Source: Balneolaceae bacterium (lineage in GTDB: Bacteria; Bacteroidota; Rhodothermia; Balneolales; Balneolaceae). Taken from it: 48,449 nucleotides of DNA. The stretch lies in the NCBI GenBank assembly GCA_007694095.1, contig RECI01000187.1, positions 1 through 48,449 of the forward strand. The letters are read 5' to 3'. A program made the translations under genes and the position numbers. Numbering within the stretch: the first letter of the stretch is position 1; the number at the start of each line of letters is the position of its first letter. Shown in pieces: positions 7,930 to 16,507 of this stretch. The notes below the pieces were generated by a model. The model was not told the DNA's origin. It was given only the letters and a program-made list of their open reading frames with translations, and searched no databases.

Positions 7930-8868
7930 TCAGGTTTTTGCCGATTCCACTTCACTCTTTATCAGGTTTTTGTAAAAATCATATAGCCTTCTGCTTACAG
8001 GGCCATAGGAACCGTCACCAATCACTCGGCCGTCAATTTTTGTGACTGGTGTCACGCCTCCAAAAGTACCGGTTACAAATGCTTCATCTGCACCATACAC
8101 ATCAAACAAAGAAAAGTTTTTCTCAAAACAAGGAATGCCATTTTCCCGGCACACCCGGATGATATTATGGCGGGTAATGCCATTCATACAGTACTGTCCG
8201 GTTGAGGTGAGTACCTGCCCATCCTTTACCATAAAAAAATTGGTGGCATTACAGGTGGAAACAAATCCGTTTATGTCGAGCATTAATGCTTCATCAGCAC
8301 CGGCATGCAGGGCCTGGATCAGGGCTTGTACCTCATGAAGTTTGCTGTGGCAGTTCAACCTCGGGTCAAGATAATCGGGTGAACCTCTTCGGATGGAACT
8401 TGTAAAGAGGGCAATACCTTTTTCCCGGGACTCTTCAGAAGCCATCTTGTATTCTGCAATGATTACTAAATTAGGGCCGCTAACAGTTAACCTCGGATCC
8501 TGTGACGGCGTTTTTTTAATGCCTCTGGTGAACATAAAACGCACATGAACTCCATCCTTCATATTATTGGCGTTCAGTGTTTTCCATATTTCTGTCGTAA
8601 GTTGAATCCTGCTCATTTTCAAGTCCATTCCAACTGTAGCTGCGGCATTCCAGAGCCGGTCGAGGTGTAGGTCAAGAAATACCAGGACGCCATCTACAAG
8701 CCTCACGGCTTCCCAGATGCCATCTCCAACAAGATATCCACTATCGAAAACGGATATTTTCGCCTCAGTTCTGTGCTTCAGTTCTCCGTTTATATAAACG
8801 ACGATACTTTCATTACGTGAATCATCCAACGCATTATGTGTTCCGTGTAAAAGGCCTTGTGAAATCAT
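7930..8868 (-). CDS. Class IV PLP-dependent aminotransferase
   Basis: A fold-type IV aminotransferase (BCAT/D-amino-acid aminotransferase/aminodeoxychorismate lyase group) of 312 residues from the ATG at 8868; a TTG one codon upstream is also possible. The 8868 ATG overlaps the previous stop as TGATG. It has the N-terminal YINGELKHR...ISVFDSGYLVGDGIWE block, the PLP-lysine region LNCHSKLHEVQALIQA (Lys176 from this start) and a DEALMLDINGFVS segment. The family Glu usually found in GxVxE before the Asn is replaced: here it reads GFVSTCNATN. That may shift substrate choice. It is operonic with a sulfotransferase-like gene. Confidence 0.85.
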   Translation of the reverse strand: MISQGLLHGTHNALDDSRNESIVVYINGELKHRTEAKISVFDSGYLVGDGIWEAVRLVDGVLVFLDLHLDRLWNAAATVGMDLKMSRIQLTTEIWKTLNANNMKDGVHVRFMFTRGIKKTPSQDPRLTVSGPNLVIIAEYKMASEESREKGIALFTSSIRRGSPDYLDPRLNCHSKLHEVQALIQALHAGADEALMLDINGFVSTCNATNFFMVKDGQVLTSTGQYCMNGITRHNIIRVCRENGIPCFEKNFSLFDVYGADEAFVTGTFGGVTPVTKIDGRVIGDGSYGPVSRRLYDFYKNLIKSEVESAKT

Positions 8869-9188
8869 CAAAGAAGACTATATAAACCTCTGATAAAAAG
8901 GAAAATGTAGATTGCAAATGTAACGTATCCGGCGTAAGTCCATCTTTTTTGAACCTGTTTAAAATGCTCAATGCTTTCCCATTTTTTATTACGCCATGCC
9001 CATTTATTGCCATTATACCCCAGTGCTATCAAAACAAAAATGTTAATAATGGGAACCAACACAAAAAAAGCCACATAGGTTTTGTTTCCAATTCCCCAAA
9101 TTAAACTCAAAAAAACTGCACCCCAGTTCCAATTATCGATTTCTTTGGGAACTGCTGAATCGTCACCTTGTCCTGATGTATTTTCCAT
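8868..9188 (-). CDS. Small membrane protein, unknown function
   Basis: A 106-residue protein, first gene of the four-gene operon running to 6975. It has a polar N-terminus of about 20 residues, then NWNWGAVFLSLIWGIGNKTY, a hydrophobic helix (about 38-57), a basic loop (NKWAWRNKKWESIEHFKQVQ) and a second helix (about 88-104). Similar NWGAFLLxWIWGIGNK proteins are widespread in this phylum as far as I recall, without known function. The stop shares a base with the next start (TGATG), indicating translational coupling with the aminotransferase. Confidence 0.7.
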   Translation of the reverse strand: MENTSGQGDDSAVPKEIDNWNWGAVFLSLIWGIGNKTYVAFFVLVPIINIFVLIALGYNGNKWAWRNKKWESIEHFKQVQKRWTYAGYVTFAIYIFLFIRGLYSLL

Positions 9189-9291
9189 GCGATATTTCTT
9201 ATTTAACAGTAGATTTGGGTTCTGAATTTAAACTGATGAACAATACTAAAGAAATTATTAATTTTTTATACATCAATTTGGTAAATATTTT

Positions 9292-9798
9292 ATGCAGCTA
9301 AATTTTCAACTGCCGGCAATATCAGCAATTTTATTCTTAATCTGTATTAGCTGTAGCCTCAATCAACACAACTTAACAGGAGAACAGATAGAGGCTATTG
9401 AAAATTACATTTTCTCAGACTGGCATGGAAATGAGTTTCCGGTTACTGATTTTGAAGGGGTTATAGTTGTGATTGATTTTTGGGAAAGCTGGTGCGGCCC
9501 CTGCCTGAGTGCCTTTCCGGGATTTCAAAGGGCTGTGAATGACTACCCTGACGATATTATCATCATCGCAGCAACGGCAGGATTATACGAAGGGCGTGCA
9601 GAAGCCCTTAAATTTAAAGAAAGCAGGAATTACGATTTTCTCTTTGTAGATGGAACCGGTTTGAGCAGAAAGCTTGGGGTGAATGGCATACCATATAAAA
9701 TTATCCTGGACAGAAACGGAAAAGTGGATAGCGTGCATACCGGTTCATTAGGCGCCGAGCACGAATACCAGCTGCTTACACGAAAAATCGGGTCTTGA
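9292..9798 (+). CDS. Thioredoxin-fold protein, TlpA/ResA-like
   Basis: A 168-residue thiol-disulfide oxidoreductase. It has an N-terminal hydrophobic signal ending at Cys21 (CISCS), so it is probably exported and perhaps lipid-anchored, although the -3 position is an unusual Cys. The redox motif WCGPC is at 67-71 in DFWESWCGPC, and the cis-proline loop GVNGIPYKII follows. It likely reduces or oxidises periplasmic thiols, for example in cytochrome c maturation. It is a single gene, divergent from the membrane-protein operon and convergent with cstA. Confidence 0.85.
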   Translation: MQLNFQLPAISAILFLICISCSLNQHNLTGEQIEAIENYIFSDWHGNEFPVTDFEGVIVVIDFWESWCGPCLSAFPGFQRAVNDYPDDIIIIAATAGLYEGRAEALKFKESRNYDFLFVDGTGLSRKLGVNGIPYKIILDRNGKVDSVHTGSLGAEHEYQLLTRKIGS

Positions 9799-9880
9799 CT
9801 GAAGTTGATTCCAATATATTTCAGGAATGTGATGGCAGCACATGCAGCTTGCTTAGCAGAATCAATCCTATAAAATCAGG

Positions 9881-9899
9881 TTTGGTTTATGGAACCAAA
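9881..9899. terminator. Possible hairpin terminator between convergent genes
   Basis: TTTGGTT-TATGG-AACCAAA forms a 7-base-pair stem with a 5-base loop between the convergent thioredoxin-like gene and cstA. It is AT-rich and followed by a weak A/T run, so it could end transcription in either direction. It is not a textbook rho-independent terminator. Confidence 0.35.
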
Positions 9900-9988
9900 T
9901 ATAAATCTTTATAAAGTATAATCTCTCGGCAGTGTTGAAGGTATCAGGCCCGGGAAACAAATCAACAAAGGATAAAAGATCGAAAAGA

Positions 9989-11710
9989 TTATTTTGACAC
10001 CTTTCTAAATAAAAATACTGCTTCAAGAACTATCCAGCATGCAAATCCCAAAATAATTGAGCCAAAGACAAATAGCAGAAGGTTTCCGTCACTACTTCCA
10101 AATCCGGACCAGTCAAAGAACACCTGGTTTATCATTGCCCACAACGTCATGAATAGCACAAAGATAAGGGGCAGCAATGTGTAGATTATATTTCTGCCAT
10201 TTTTCTTAAGCCAGATAGTAACGATTAATAAACTGATTGCTGCAAGTAACTGGTTAGAAGTACCAAAGAGTGGCCAGAGAAGGTAACCACCTGATCCAAG
10301 CCCCCTGGGCCCCTCAGGAAGCAGAACGAGTGCGGCACTTGCTCCTACTGCAAAAAATGTGGATGTGTGCATGTGTGTGAGCGGTTTTACATTGTAGGTT
10401 TGACCAAGCTCATTGATTATGTACCGCATAAGCCGAACCGATGTATCCAGCGTTGTGGCCGCAAAACTGATCACTATAATTGCAATGATGGTTTGAGCCG
10501 CCTCTATCGGGATGTATAAGCCTGTTGCAAGCTGGGCTGCCCCTTCAACAAATACATTAAGTCCGGTTGCACCTGCCTCCTCGAAAGAATGATAATGAGC
10601 CAGAAATTCACCCGTGGAATTAAAATAGGTAACAACTGCAACGATTGTTATCAACGCCAGCGCCCCCTCTCCCACCGCTCCAAGATAACCAATGAAACGG
10701 GCATCCGTCTCGTTGTTGAGTTGTTTTGCTGTGGTACCTGAAGAGACAAGACCATGAAAACCGGAGATTGCACCACAGGCAATGGTAATAAAAAGAAGCG
10801 GAAACCAGCTCACGTCATCAGCGGCAGCATTGGTTGGTGGCGCTGAAATTCCGGGATTTGTAATGAATAAACCAAGGTACAATATGAGTAACCCGAGAAG
10901 CAGCTGATATGAGTTGATCAGATCTCTCGGCTGCAGGAGCATCCAAACTGGCAATGTTGAAGCTATATATACATAGATCATTAAAATCATGATCCAGATA
11001 AAAAACGACATTTCGATACCGCTTAAGCCAAGTATTGTTATTGATTCTTCTCCGCCAAAATACCGGACAAGGTCAATCTGAAGTACCGGAACATAGCTGG
11101 CGATGATAGCTGTGAAATACATCACGAACAATACAACAATGGCCGGAATAATCATGTTGCCGGTTCCCTTGTAGGTTCGAAATCCAATCCAGACAGCCAA
11201 AGGTATCTGGATAAAAATGGAGAGTACACTGGCGGGAAAACTGATAAACAGGTTTGAGATTACCCACGCAAATACCGCATTAACCATCAATACAAGTATC
11301 AGAATGATAAACAAGAAAAGAATTTTTGCCCTTTTCCCAATGATTTTATCAGCCAATGTCCCGATGGATTTCCCTTCATTCCGCACCGATAACACCATAA
11401 CGCCGAAATCATGAACGCCAGCCGCAAAGATGGTACCAAAAACCACCCATAACATTGCGGGAAGCCAGCCCCAATAAACGGCAATGGCAGGGCCCACAAT
11501 GGGTGCTGCACCGGCAATAGAAGTAAAGTGATGCCCCCAAAGCACAAATTTATTAGCAGGCACATAATCCACACCATCTTTGAAGCGATGAGCCGGTGTT
11601 ATATAATTGGGATTTAGCCTGTAAATTTTTTCGGCAAGGAATTTGGAGTAATAGCGGTACCCGAGAAAAAACAGGACTAATGAAATTGCGGCAACAAGGC
11701 TACCCGGCAT
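9989..11710 (-). CDS. cstA: Carbon starvation protein CstA family transporter
   Basis: A 573-residue polytopic inner-membrane protein with some 14-16 hydrophobic helices. Family hallmarks are visible: PANKFVLWGHHFTSIAGAAP (51-70), the AGVHDFGVMVLSVRNEGKSIG block (97-117), and later SSGTTAKQLNNETDARFIGY and the C-terminal GSGGYLLWPLFGTSNQLLAA. CstA-type transporters take up peptides or pyruvate under carbon limitation. This is the short form compared with the roughly 700-residue E. coli proteins. It is monocistronic, with the thioredoxin-like gene converging on its 3' end and a glycosyltransferase gene downstream of its own start region. Confidence 0.93.
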   Translation of the reverse strand: MPGSLVAAISLVLFFLGYRYYSKFLAEKIYRLNPNYITPAHRFKDGVDYVPANKFVLWGHHFTSIAGAAPIVGPAIAVYWGWLPAMLWVVFGTIFAAGVHDFGVMVLSVRNEGKSIGTLADKIIGKRAKILFLFIILILVLMVNAVFAWVISNLFISFPASVLSIFIQIPLAVWIGFRTYKGTGNMIIPAIVVLFVMYFTAIIASYVPVLQIDLVRYFGGEESITILGLSGIEMSFFIWIMILMIYVYIASTLPVWMLLQPRDLINSYQLLLGLLILYLGLFITNPGISAPPTNAAADDVSWFPLLFITIACGAISGFHGLVSSGTTAKQLNNETDARFIGYLGAVGEGALALITIVAVVTYFNSTGEFLAHYHSFEEAGATGLNVFVEGAAQLATGLYIPIEAAQTIIAIIVISFAATTLDTSVRLMRYIINELGQTYNVKPLTHMHTSTFFAVGASAALVLLPEGPRGLGSGGYLLWPLFGTSNQLLAAISLLIVTIWLKKNGRNIIYTLLPLIFVLFMTLWAMINQVFFDWSGFGSSDGNLLLFVFGSIILGFACWIVLEAVFLFRKVSK

Positions 11711-11806
11711 AAACTGTTCCGTAAAGATTAATTATTTTTTACCACGTAGACTATTGAAAAATATGACAGATAAATGGGAAAGATATTTTGAATTAATAGA
11801 AAATTT

Positions 11807-12820
11807 TTAATTTTTTTTCCCAAAAAGCCGGTTTACCCTTCTATTGAAAAATCTAACTACAGGGTAATAAATGAATTTGAAGTGTATACCACGATAATAA
11901 AATTCTAAATGTGACCGTGATACCTCAAATATTTTGCGGTTTTTATTGGAATATCTATGCTCCTCGAGTGTTTTCCTAAGTGACTCGAGGCAGATTAATG
12001 CGCTTTTCTCATCATTCATTTCTAAGAAGTAATAATATAATCTCATTTTAAGAAAAAAATAATTATGCAACTTTGCTTTAGGATCTTGTGATTGCCATGC
12101 TCCGCCTGAATGATATCGATATACACCCGGTTTTATATCACCTAAAAATTTACATTTGCCGAATGTACCCAATAGGGCATTCATTGGGTAGTCATTATGA
12201 AATTTGTACAGAATTTTCACGTCCAGATCCTGGAAAATATTGATTACCATCTTTGTAAATGTTGGCATGCCGTGTGGGGTTTCCAAAAGTTCATCCCTTG
12301 AAAAATCTTTGGGTTTAACAGGTAAAATACGGTCACCAATAACCCCATCTTTTTTAATTTGATATGAATGATAGCACATAGAGAATTCGGGATTGGCTAC
12401 CATAAAATCGGCCTGTTTTTGAAGTTTTTGAGGATCCGTCCAGTAATCATCACCACTACAGATCGCGATATACTTCCCGCGGCATGCCAGCAGACAACGC
12501 ATGTGATTCGCCTGTTGCTGTACATTGTAATCTGCAGTAATTAACCGGATCAAATAAGGATAATTTTCAGCATACTGATACACAATCTCACGGGTGCCGT
12601 CTGTACTGAAATCCTCGCCAATAATCAGCTCAAAGGCGAAATCAGTTTCCTGCATAAGTATACTCTCTATGGCTTCACAAATATAATTTGCATGTTGATA
12701 AGTTGGCAGATATACACTAACCAATGGATCAGGCATAGAACTTATCACCTGATTTTCGATTTCATAGGAATCCCGGATTCGTTGATTAACTTCATCAAAA
12801 GAAAATTTTTCTCGTAACAT
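11807..12820 (-). CDS. Family 2 glycosyltransferase
   Basis: A 337-residue GT-A glycosyltransferase. It has the N-terminal strand SVYLPTYQHANYICEAIESI (35-54), the acidic IIGEDFSTDGT segment (66-76) that binds the nucleotide, and SGDDYWTDP (122-130) as the DxD-like metal site. Such enzymes transfer a sugar from a nucleotide donor to polysaccharide or lipid acceptors on the inner face of the membrane. The C-terminal third is basic and aromatic with no clear membrane helix. It is isolated, with no other polysaccharide genes nearby, so acceptor and donor are unknown. Confidence 0.88.
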   Translation of the reverse strand: MLREKFSFDEVNQRIRDSYEIENQVISSMPDPLVSVYLPTYQHANYICEAIESILMQETDFAFELIIGEDFSTDGTREIVYQYAENYPYLIRLITADYNVQQQANHMRCLLACRGKYIAICSGDDYWTDPQKLQKQADFMVANPEFSMCYHSYQIKKDGVIGDRILPVKPKDFSRDELLETPHGMPTFTKMVINIFQDLDVKILYKFHNDYPMNALLGTFGKCKFLGDIKPGVYRYHSGGAWQSQDPKAKLHNYFFLKMRLYYYFLEMNDEKSALICLESLRKTLEEHRYSNKNRKIFEVSRSHLEFYYRGIHFKFIYYPVVRFFNRRVNRLFGKKN

Positions 12821-12895
12821 AAAGATGCCTATTTAATATTGTGCAGAGTCAATTCTACGAATTTTGATTACCATTTCGAAATTGCCAATTTTCCG

Positions 12896-13318
12896 CTATT
12901 CATTCCCGACGACCTGCACAACCACGTGACGTCTCCTTGATCTGTTATCATGATCTATAACCACTATTTGCTGCCAGGTTCCTAAAATGCAGCGACTGTC
13001 TCTTACCGGAACCGTAATCCCCGGCCCCATAAACGTAGCCCGGATATGGGAAAAACCATTATCGTCGCCCCAGGTTTCCGAGTGGTGAGAACGCATATGT
13101 TTTGAGGCAAAATCTTCCAGTTTTTCTTTGATATCTTGCACAAGTGCCGGTTCAAATTCCATTGTTGAAACAGAAGCAGTTGAACCTACCACAAATACAT
13201 GGCAAAAACCTTCTTGAATTGCGCTGGTTTTGATGTATTTGTTTACCCGGTCAGTTATGTCATGGATATCTGAAAAACCTTTTGTATTGATAAACAAATC
13301 ATGTGTCTTAATTTCCAT
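12896..13318 (-). CDS. YjbQ (UPF0047) family protein
   Basis: A 140-residue YjbQ/UPF0047 protein of beta-barrel fold. Conserved pieces are EGFCHVFVVGSTASV (36-50), the HHSETWGDDNGFSHIRA stretch (78-94) with its metal-type His and Asp residues, and the LGTWQQIVVIDHD segment (112-124). Some family members can replace thiamine-phosphate synthase weakly, so the enzyme is often labelled secondary thiamine-phosphate synthase; its true role is unsettled. The length is typical. It is divergent from the collagen-like lipoprotein gene. Confidence 0.9.
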   Translation of the reverse strand: MEIKTHDLFINTKGFSDIHDITDRVNKYIKTSAIQEGFCHVFVVGSTASVSTMEFEPALVQDIKEKLEDFASKHMRSHHSETWGDDNGFSHIRATFMGPGITVPVRDSRCILGTWQQIVVIDHDNRSRRRHVVVQVVGNE

Positions 13319-13419
13319 TTTTTTAATTCATAATAGGATTAAAACTTTTTTTTTTTATTTCTTTTCGAGAACTGTTTTAGTAATGAAAAATTATAATCTT
13401 AACATTAATAAAATATACT

Positions 13420-14037
13420 ATGAAAAAATCATCATATAGTTTTATAATTGTTTATTTGTTGATTACATCGTTGATAATTGCCCTTGGTTGTGAAGGGCCG
13501 ACAGGTCCGGAAGGCCCTCAGGGGCAGCAAGGTGTTCAAGGCACAACCGGTGAAGCTGGCCCTGAAGGTCCACAAGGGCCTCCCGGGGTAGATGGCAATG
13601 CTAATGTCATCTATTCCGAATGGCTGGAATTGGATGAGGAGAATTGGTCGGATTCTTTTAATTTTTTTTCCCAGATTCGCAGAGAATATGATATAGAAGA
13701 GCCTGCTATTAATGAGGAAATTTTAAACAGAGGCACTGTAAATGTTTTCATTAGATTTCCTAATCTTTTGGATGATGATGTTGTGTTTTCACTACCAACA
13801 ATTTTAAATATCACAAAAACTGAATCACAATATCTTGGGGTTGATCTTGAAACAGGTTTTATTAATTTAGTTTTTCACGACCTAGATGGAGGCTCTGATC
13901 CAGGTATAATTCCATCGGATTTGGTAGAAATCCGCTATATCATTATACCGGGAGGCGTAGCGGCCAAAGCACTTTCTAAATACCCTGATCTGAATGATTA
14001 CAGCGCCGTGATAGAGTATTATGGTATAGATCCGTAA
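13420..14037 (+). CDS. Collagen-like (Gly-X-Y) lipoprotein
   Basis: A 205-residue putative surface lipoprotein. The signal peptide ends in the lipobox ALGC with Cys24. Twelve uninterrupted Gly-X-Y triplets follow (residues 26-61), rich in GPE, GPQ and GPP, then the DGNANV junction and a beta-rich C-terminal domain with RREYDI and a closing VIEYYGI. Bacterial collagen-like repeats form short triple helices, so the protein may be trimeric on the outer membrane. A clear paralogue with the same layout and junction lies at 45836-46510. Function is unknown. A strong hairpin follows the gene. Confidence 0.8.
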   Translation: MKKSSYSFIIVYLLITSLIIALGCEGPTGPEGPQGQQGVQGTTGEAGPEGPQGPPGVDGNANVIYSEWLELDEENWSDSFNFFSQIRREYDIEEPAINEEILNRGTVNVFIRFPNLLDDDVVFSLPTILNITKTESQYLGVDLETGFINLVFHDLDGGSDPGIIPSDLVEIRYIIIPGGVAAKALSKYPDLNDYSAVIEYYGIDP

Positions 14038-14063
14038 AGTCTTGTAATAAATTCGATTTCATG

Positions 14064-14101
14064 CAAACCGAAACCAAATACAAATATTTGGTTTCGGTTT
14101 G
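14064..14101. terminator. Perfect 17-bp-stem bidirectional terminator hairpin
   Basis: CAAACCGAAACCAAATA (14064-14080) and its exact reverse complement (14085-14101) flank a 4-base CAAA loop. It sits 27 bases after the collagen-like gene and 25 bases before the stop of the convergent GWxTD gene, exactly where a shared terminator is expected. There is no long T run, so the stability of the stem would have to do most of the work. Confidence 0.75.
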
Positions 14102-14125
14102 TTGTGACATTTAGGGAGTTCATTT

Positions 14126-16393
14126 TTACCGGTTAGATGCGGTCCTGTTACCGGTTTCAACTACTTCAAGTGTCAGGTTTTGAGTTGCATTTCTGCCGCT
14201 AACCAAATCCCTTACATGCCAGTTCAGCGTGTATTGCCCGGGCCTGAGTGATAATGTGTCGAATTCGATACTTTCCCTGAAGCGGTTTACTGTTGTTGAA
14301 AATTCGATGGTACCGGTTAGCCGGTCACGGTTTCTCCGAAATAACGCAAATGTACGACGGTCGGGTTCAAAACGATAATCAACCTCAAAGTGTGTAAATC
14401 CATCGGCGTCAGTTTGTAGGCCATACACCTCAAAATGTATAACGGGATTTTCCCCTTCGGGAATAGTTCTGTTATGGCTAACAATAAATGGAAACCTCGC
14501 TCTGTCATGCTGTATTCTGCCATATCCGGTAATCAGGTCACTAATCAAAAGCCGGTTATCCCAATCCGTGAAATGATCTGCTTGTTCAATTGTAATTTTC
14601 CCAAGCCCTCGAAGTTCATCCGGATACACAGATTCTTCCGGTGGTTCCGTATCAGGGTGATAATTGAACAATTTGGAATGAAATATCTGAACCGCACCTT
14701 CTTCTATCAATGGGATATCGGCAATAGAAATTGCAGGCAGTTCCCGTTCGTCTTCCAGTTCAAGGACTGGATTATCACGAATTCTGCCTCGCGGTTCCAT
14801 ATTTGCATTATATAAGTGCAAACCGTGTTCAAGCCCGTACCATTGTGTAATGTTTGCAAACATAGAATATTCATCCCCATCATTATTAGTATCCATTATC
14901 TCTTGGTGTGCAAGAAAATCGGTAATAAATGAAACTGTAGGCCTGCTTTCAATAAATGTGATAAATACCGGCTGATCATTGCTGCCAAGTGCCCTGTACT
15001 GGTATACACTCATTGGTATATCAGGGATTTTATTTTTCTCTGTTGAATGTTCCTCAGGGGCTGAAAAATGGCGTTGTGCTGTTGCCTGCTGGTGCCTTGT
15101 CCTTACGTTTGACGCCATATGTAATAACTGAGTCTCCGAACGCTCTACAGGATTATTAAAAATCCGGTTTTCAAGTTCATTATAGGCATCCATAAATTGC
15201 CTGTCGACATGCATTAGCCGCTGGTAAGCAAGATATTGCAGAGGGAGTGCCGGAGAAAAACTGGCATTGTATCCCCTCGATGATGGCCTGAACAACCCCT
15301 GTGGAATCCAGTCATCAAGTGATGCAATCTGCCTGAATACATTATTTTTTCCTTCTGCAAAATAAAAAATTAGATTTTCATTCATTTCCATATCAAATCG
15401 GTTATAAATCCAGATATTAAGGTTTGTATGGAACGGATTTCGATAAATGGTATCGATCAGGTCATCCGTTGTACGTGCTGCATCGAACTGTGAAGTTCCG
15501 GATGAGGAAGAGCCTGTAATTCTGAATGTTTGGCCATTATCGGAATCATCAGAAATCTCCTCCGCATCTTCGGTAACCATAAACCCTGTAAAATCACCTG
15601 CCGATGCAGTGATACCAAATGATTCTTTCATCTCCTGGAATTCCGAAACAAAAGCAAACAGCTCTCCCCTATTGAAATTAAAAGGCCGGTCATAGATTTT
15701 ATCGGGTTCGCCGTACCGGAGCCACGCCACGCCACGTGCATCAAGGCCGTGCGGCCGGTCTTCATCCGGAAATTTTTCTAATGCTTTCTGTATCCGGATG
15801 CGATGTTCAATCAACCGCTGGTTACCTGCAATCGAGGGGGTGGGGTCGAGGTGAACCCATTTTTTCCTGATTTCATCTGCCAGTGACCAGGTATCATCAT
15901 CTAACAATAAGGCCTTCATTCTCCGTTCCTCTTCCCTGCTTAATAGCGGGCTGAGCCTGTGATATTCAAGGATAAGCACGGCTTTATCATCCTCTTGAAA
16001 GTTCTGATTCGTAAGTGAGACAAGATACATGGTAGTCGCCTTATCAAACATCTCTTTTCTGTTTAATGAGGATACAAGATCGAGATAGGTGAGCGCATAT
16101 TTCAGGCCCGGACGACCGATTTTTTCTGTTGATTGATCCAGTAATTCCAAGGCTTCTTTTTTGCAGCCTTCATCAATAAGCTGATTGGCTATGTCAAGGA
16201 TGTGTACATCCGTAATAACTGTATCATCCTGAATATTTATCGCTTCAATAACTGTTTCAGTTTCACAAGGATGGATAAAAAGGTTTTCGGATTGCAACGG
16301 TGAAATAATTCCGCTGAGTACGAATCCCAATAAAATTACTGAAGTAAGCAGCAGATTTCTAAACTTTTTTATTGTCCAAAGGAGGTATATCAT
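14126..16393 (-). CDS. GWxTD-domain protein, secreted
   Basis: A 755-residue exported protein. An N-terminal basic and hydrophobic segment (about 9-30) is a signal peptide or anchor. Residues about 60-165 look like helical TPR-type repeats. The GWxTD region follows: DPTP (183-186), conserved Asn and Glu, GLDARG (216-221, in place of the usual GWxTDRG) and LRYGEPD (225-231). The C-terminal 300 residues are beta-rich and end in an ordered domain with VDYRF and GQYTLNWHV. GWxTD proteins are frequent in this lineage and in Gemmatimonadota; no biochemical role is established to my knowledge. The gene lies downstream of two phosphatase-superfamily genes on the same strand. Confidence 0.85.
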   Translation of the reverse strand: MIYLLWTIKKFRNLLLTSVILLGFVLSGIISPLQSENLFIHPCETETVIEAINIQDDTVITDVHILDIANQLIDEGCKKEALELLDQSTEKIGRPGLKYALTYLDLVSSLNRKEMFDKATTMYLVSLTNQNFQEDDKAVLILEYHRLSPLLSREEERRMKALLLDDDTWSLADEIRKKWVHLDPTPSIAGNQRLIEHRIRIQKALEKFPDEDRPHGLDARGVAWLRYGEPDKIYDRPFNFNRGELFAFVSEFQEMKESFGITASAGDFTGFMVTEDAEEISDDSDNGQTFRITGSSSSGTSQFDAARTTDDLIDTIYRNPFHTNLNIWIYNRFDMEMNENLIFYFAEGKNNVFRQIASLDDWIPQGLFRPSSRGYNASFSPALPLQYLAYQRLMHVDRQFMDAYNELENRIFNNPVERSETQLLHMASNVRTRHQQATAQRHFSAPEEHSTEKNKIPDIPMSVYQYRALGSNDQPVFITFIESRPTVSFITDFLAHQEIMDTNNDGDEYSMFANITQWYGLEHGLHLYNANMEPRGRIRDNPVLELEDERELPAISIADIPLIEEGAVQIFHSKLFNYHPDTEPPEESVYPDELRGLGKITIEQADHFTDWDNRLLISDLITGYGRIQHDRARFPFIVSHNRTIPEGENPVIHFEVYGLQTDADGFTHFEVDYRFEPDRRTFALFRRNRDRLTGTIEFSTTVNRFRESIEFDTLSLRPGQYTLNWHVRDLVSGRNATQNLTLEVVETGNRTASNR

Positions 16394-16507
16394 TCTGATA
16401 TCAGAAATTTAAATTCTGAACGAACGCAATAATTTTAAAATATCATATAAATATCATTAATTTTTTAACGGATAAACTCTCCACTTCTTTTATAAATGTT
16501 CATACTG

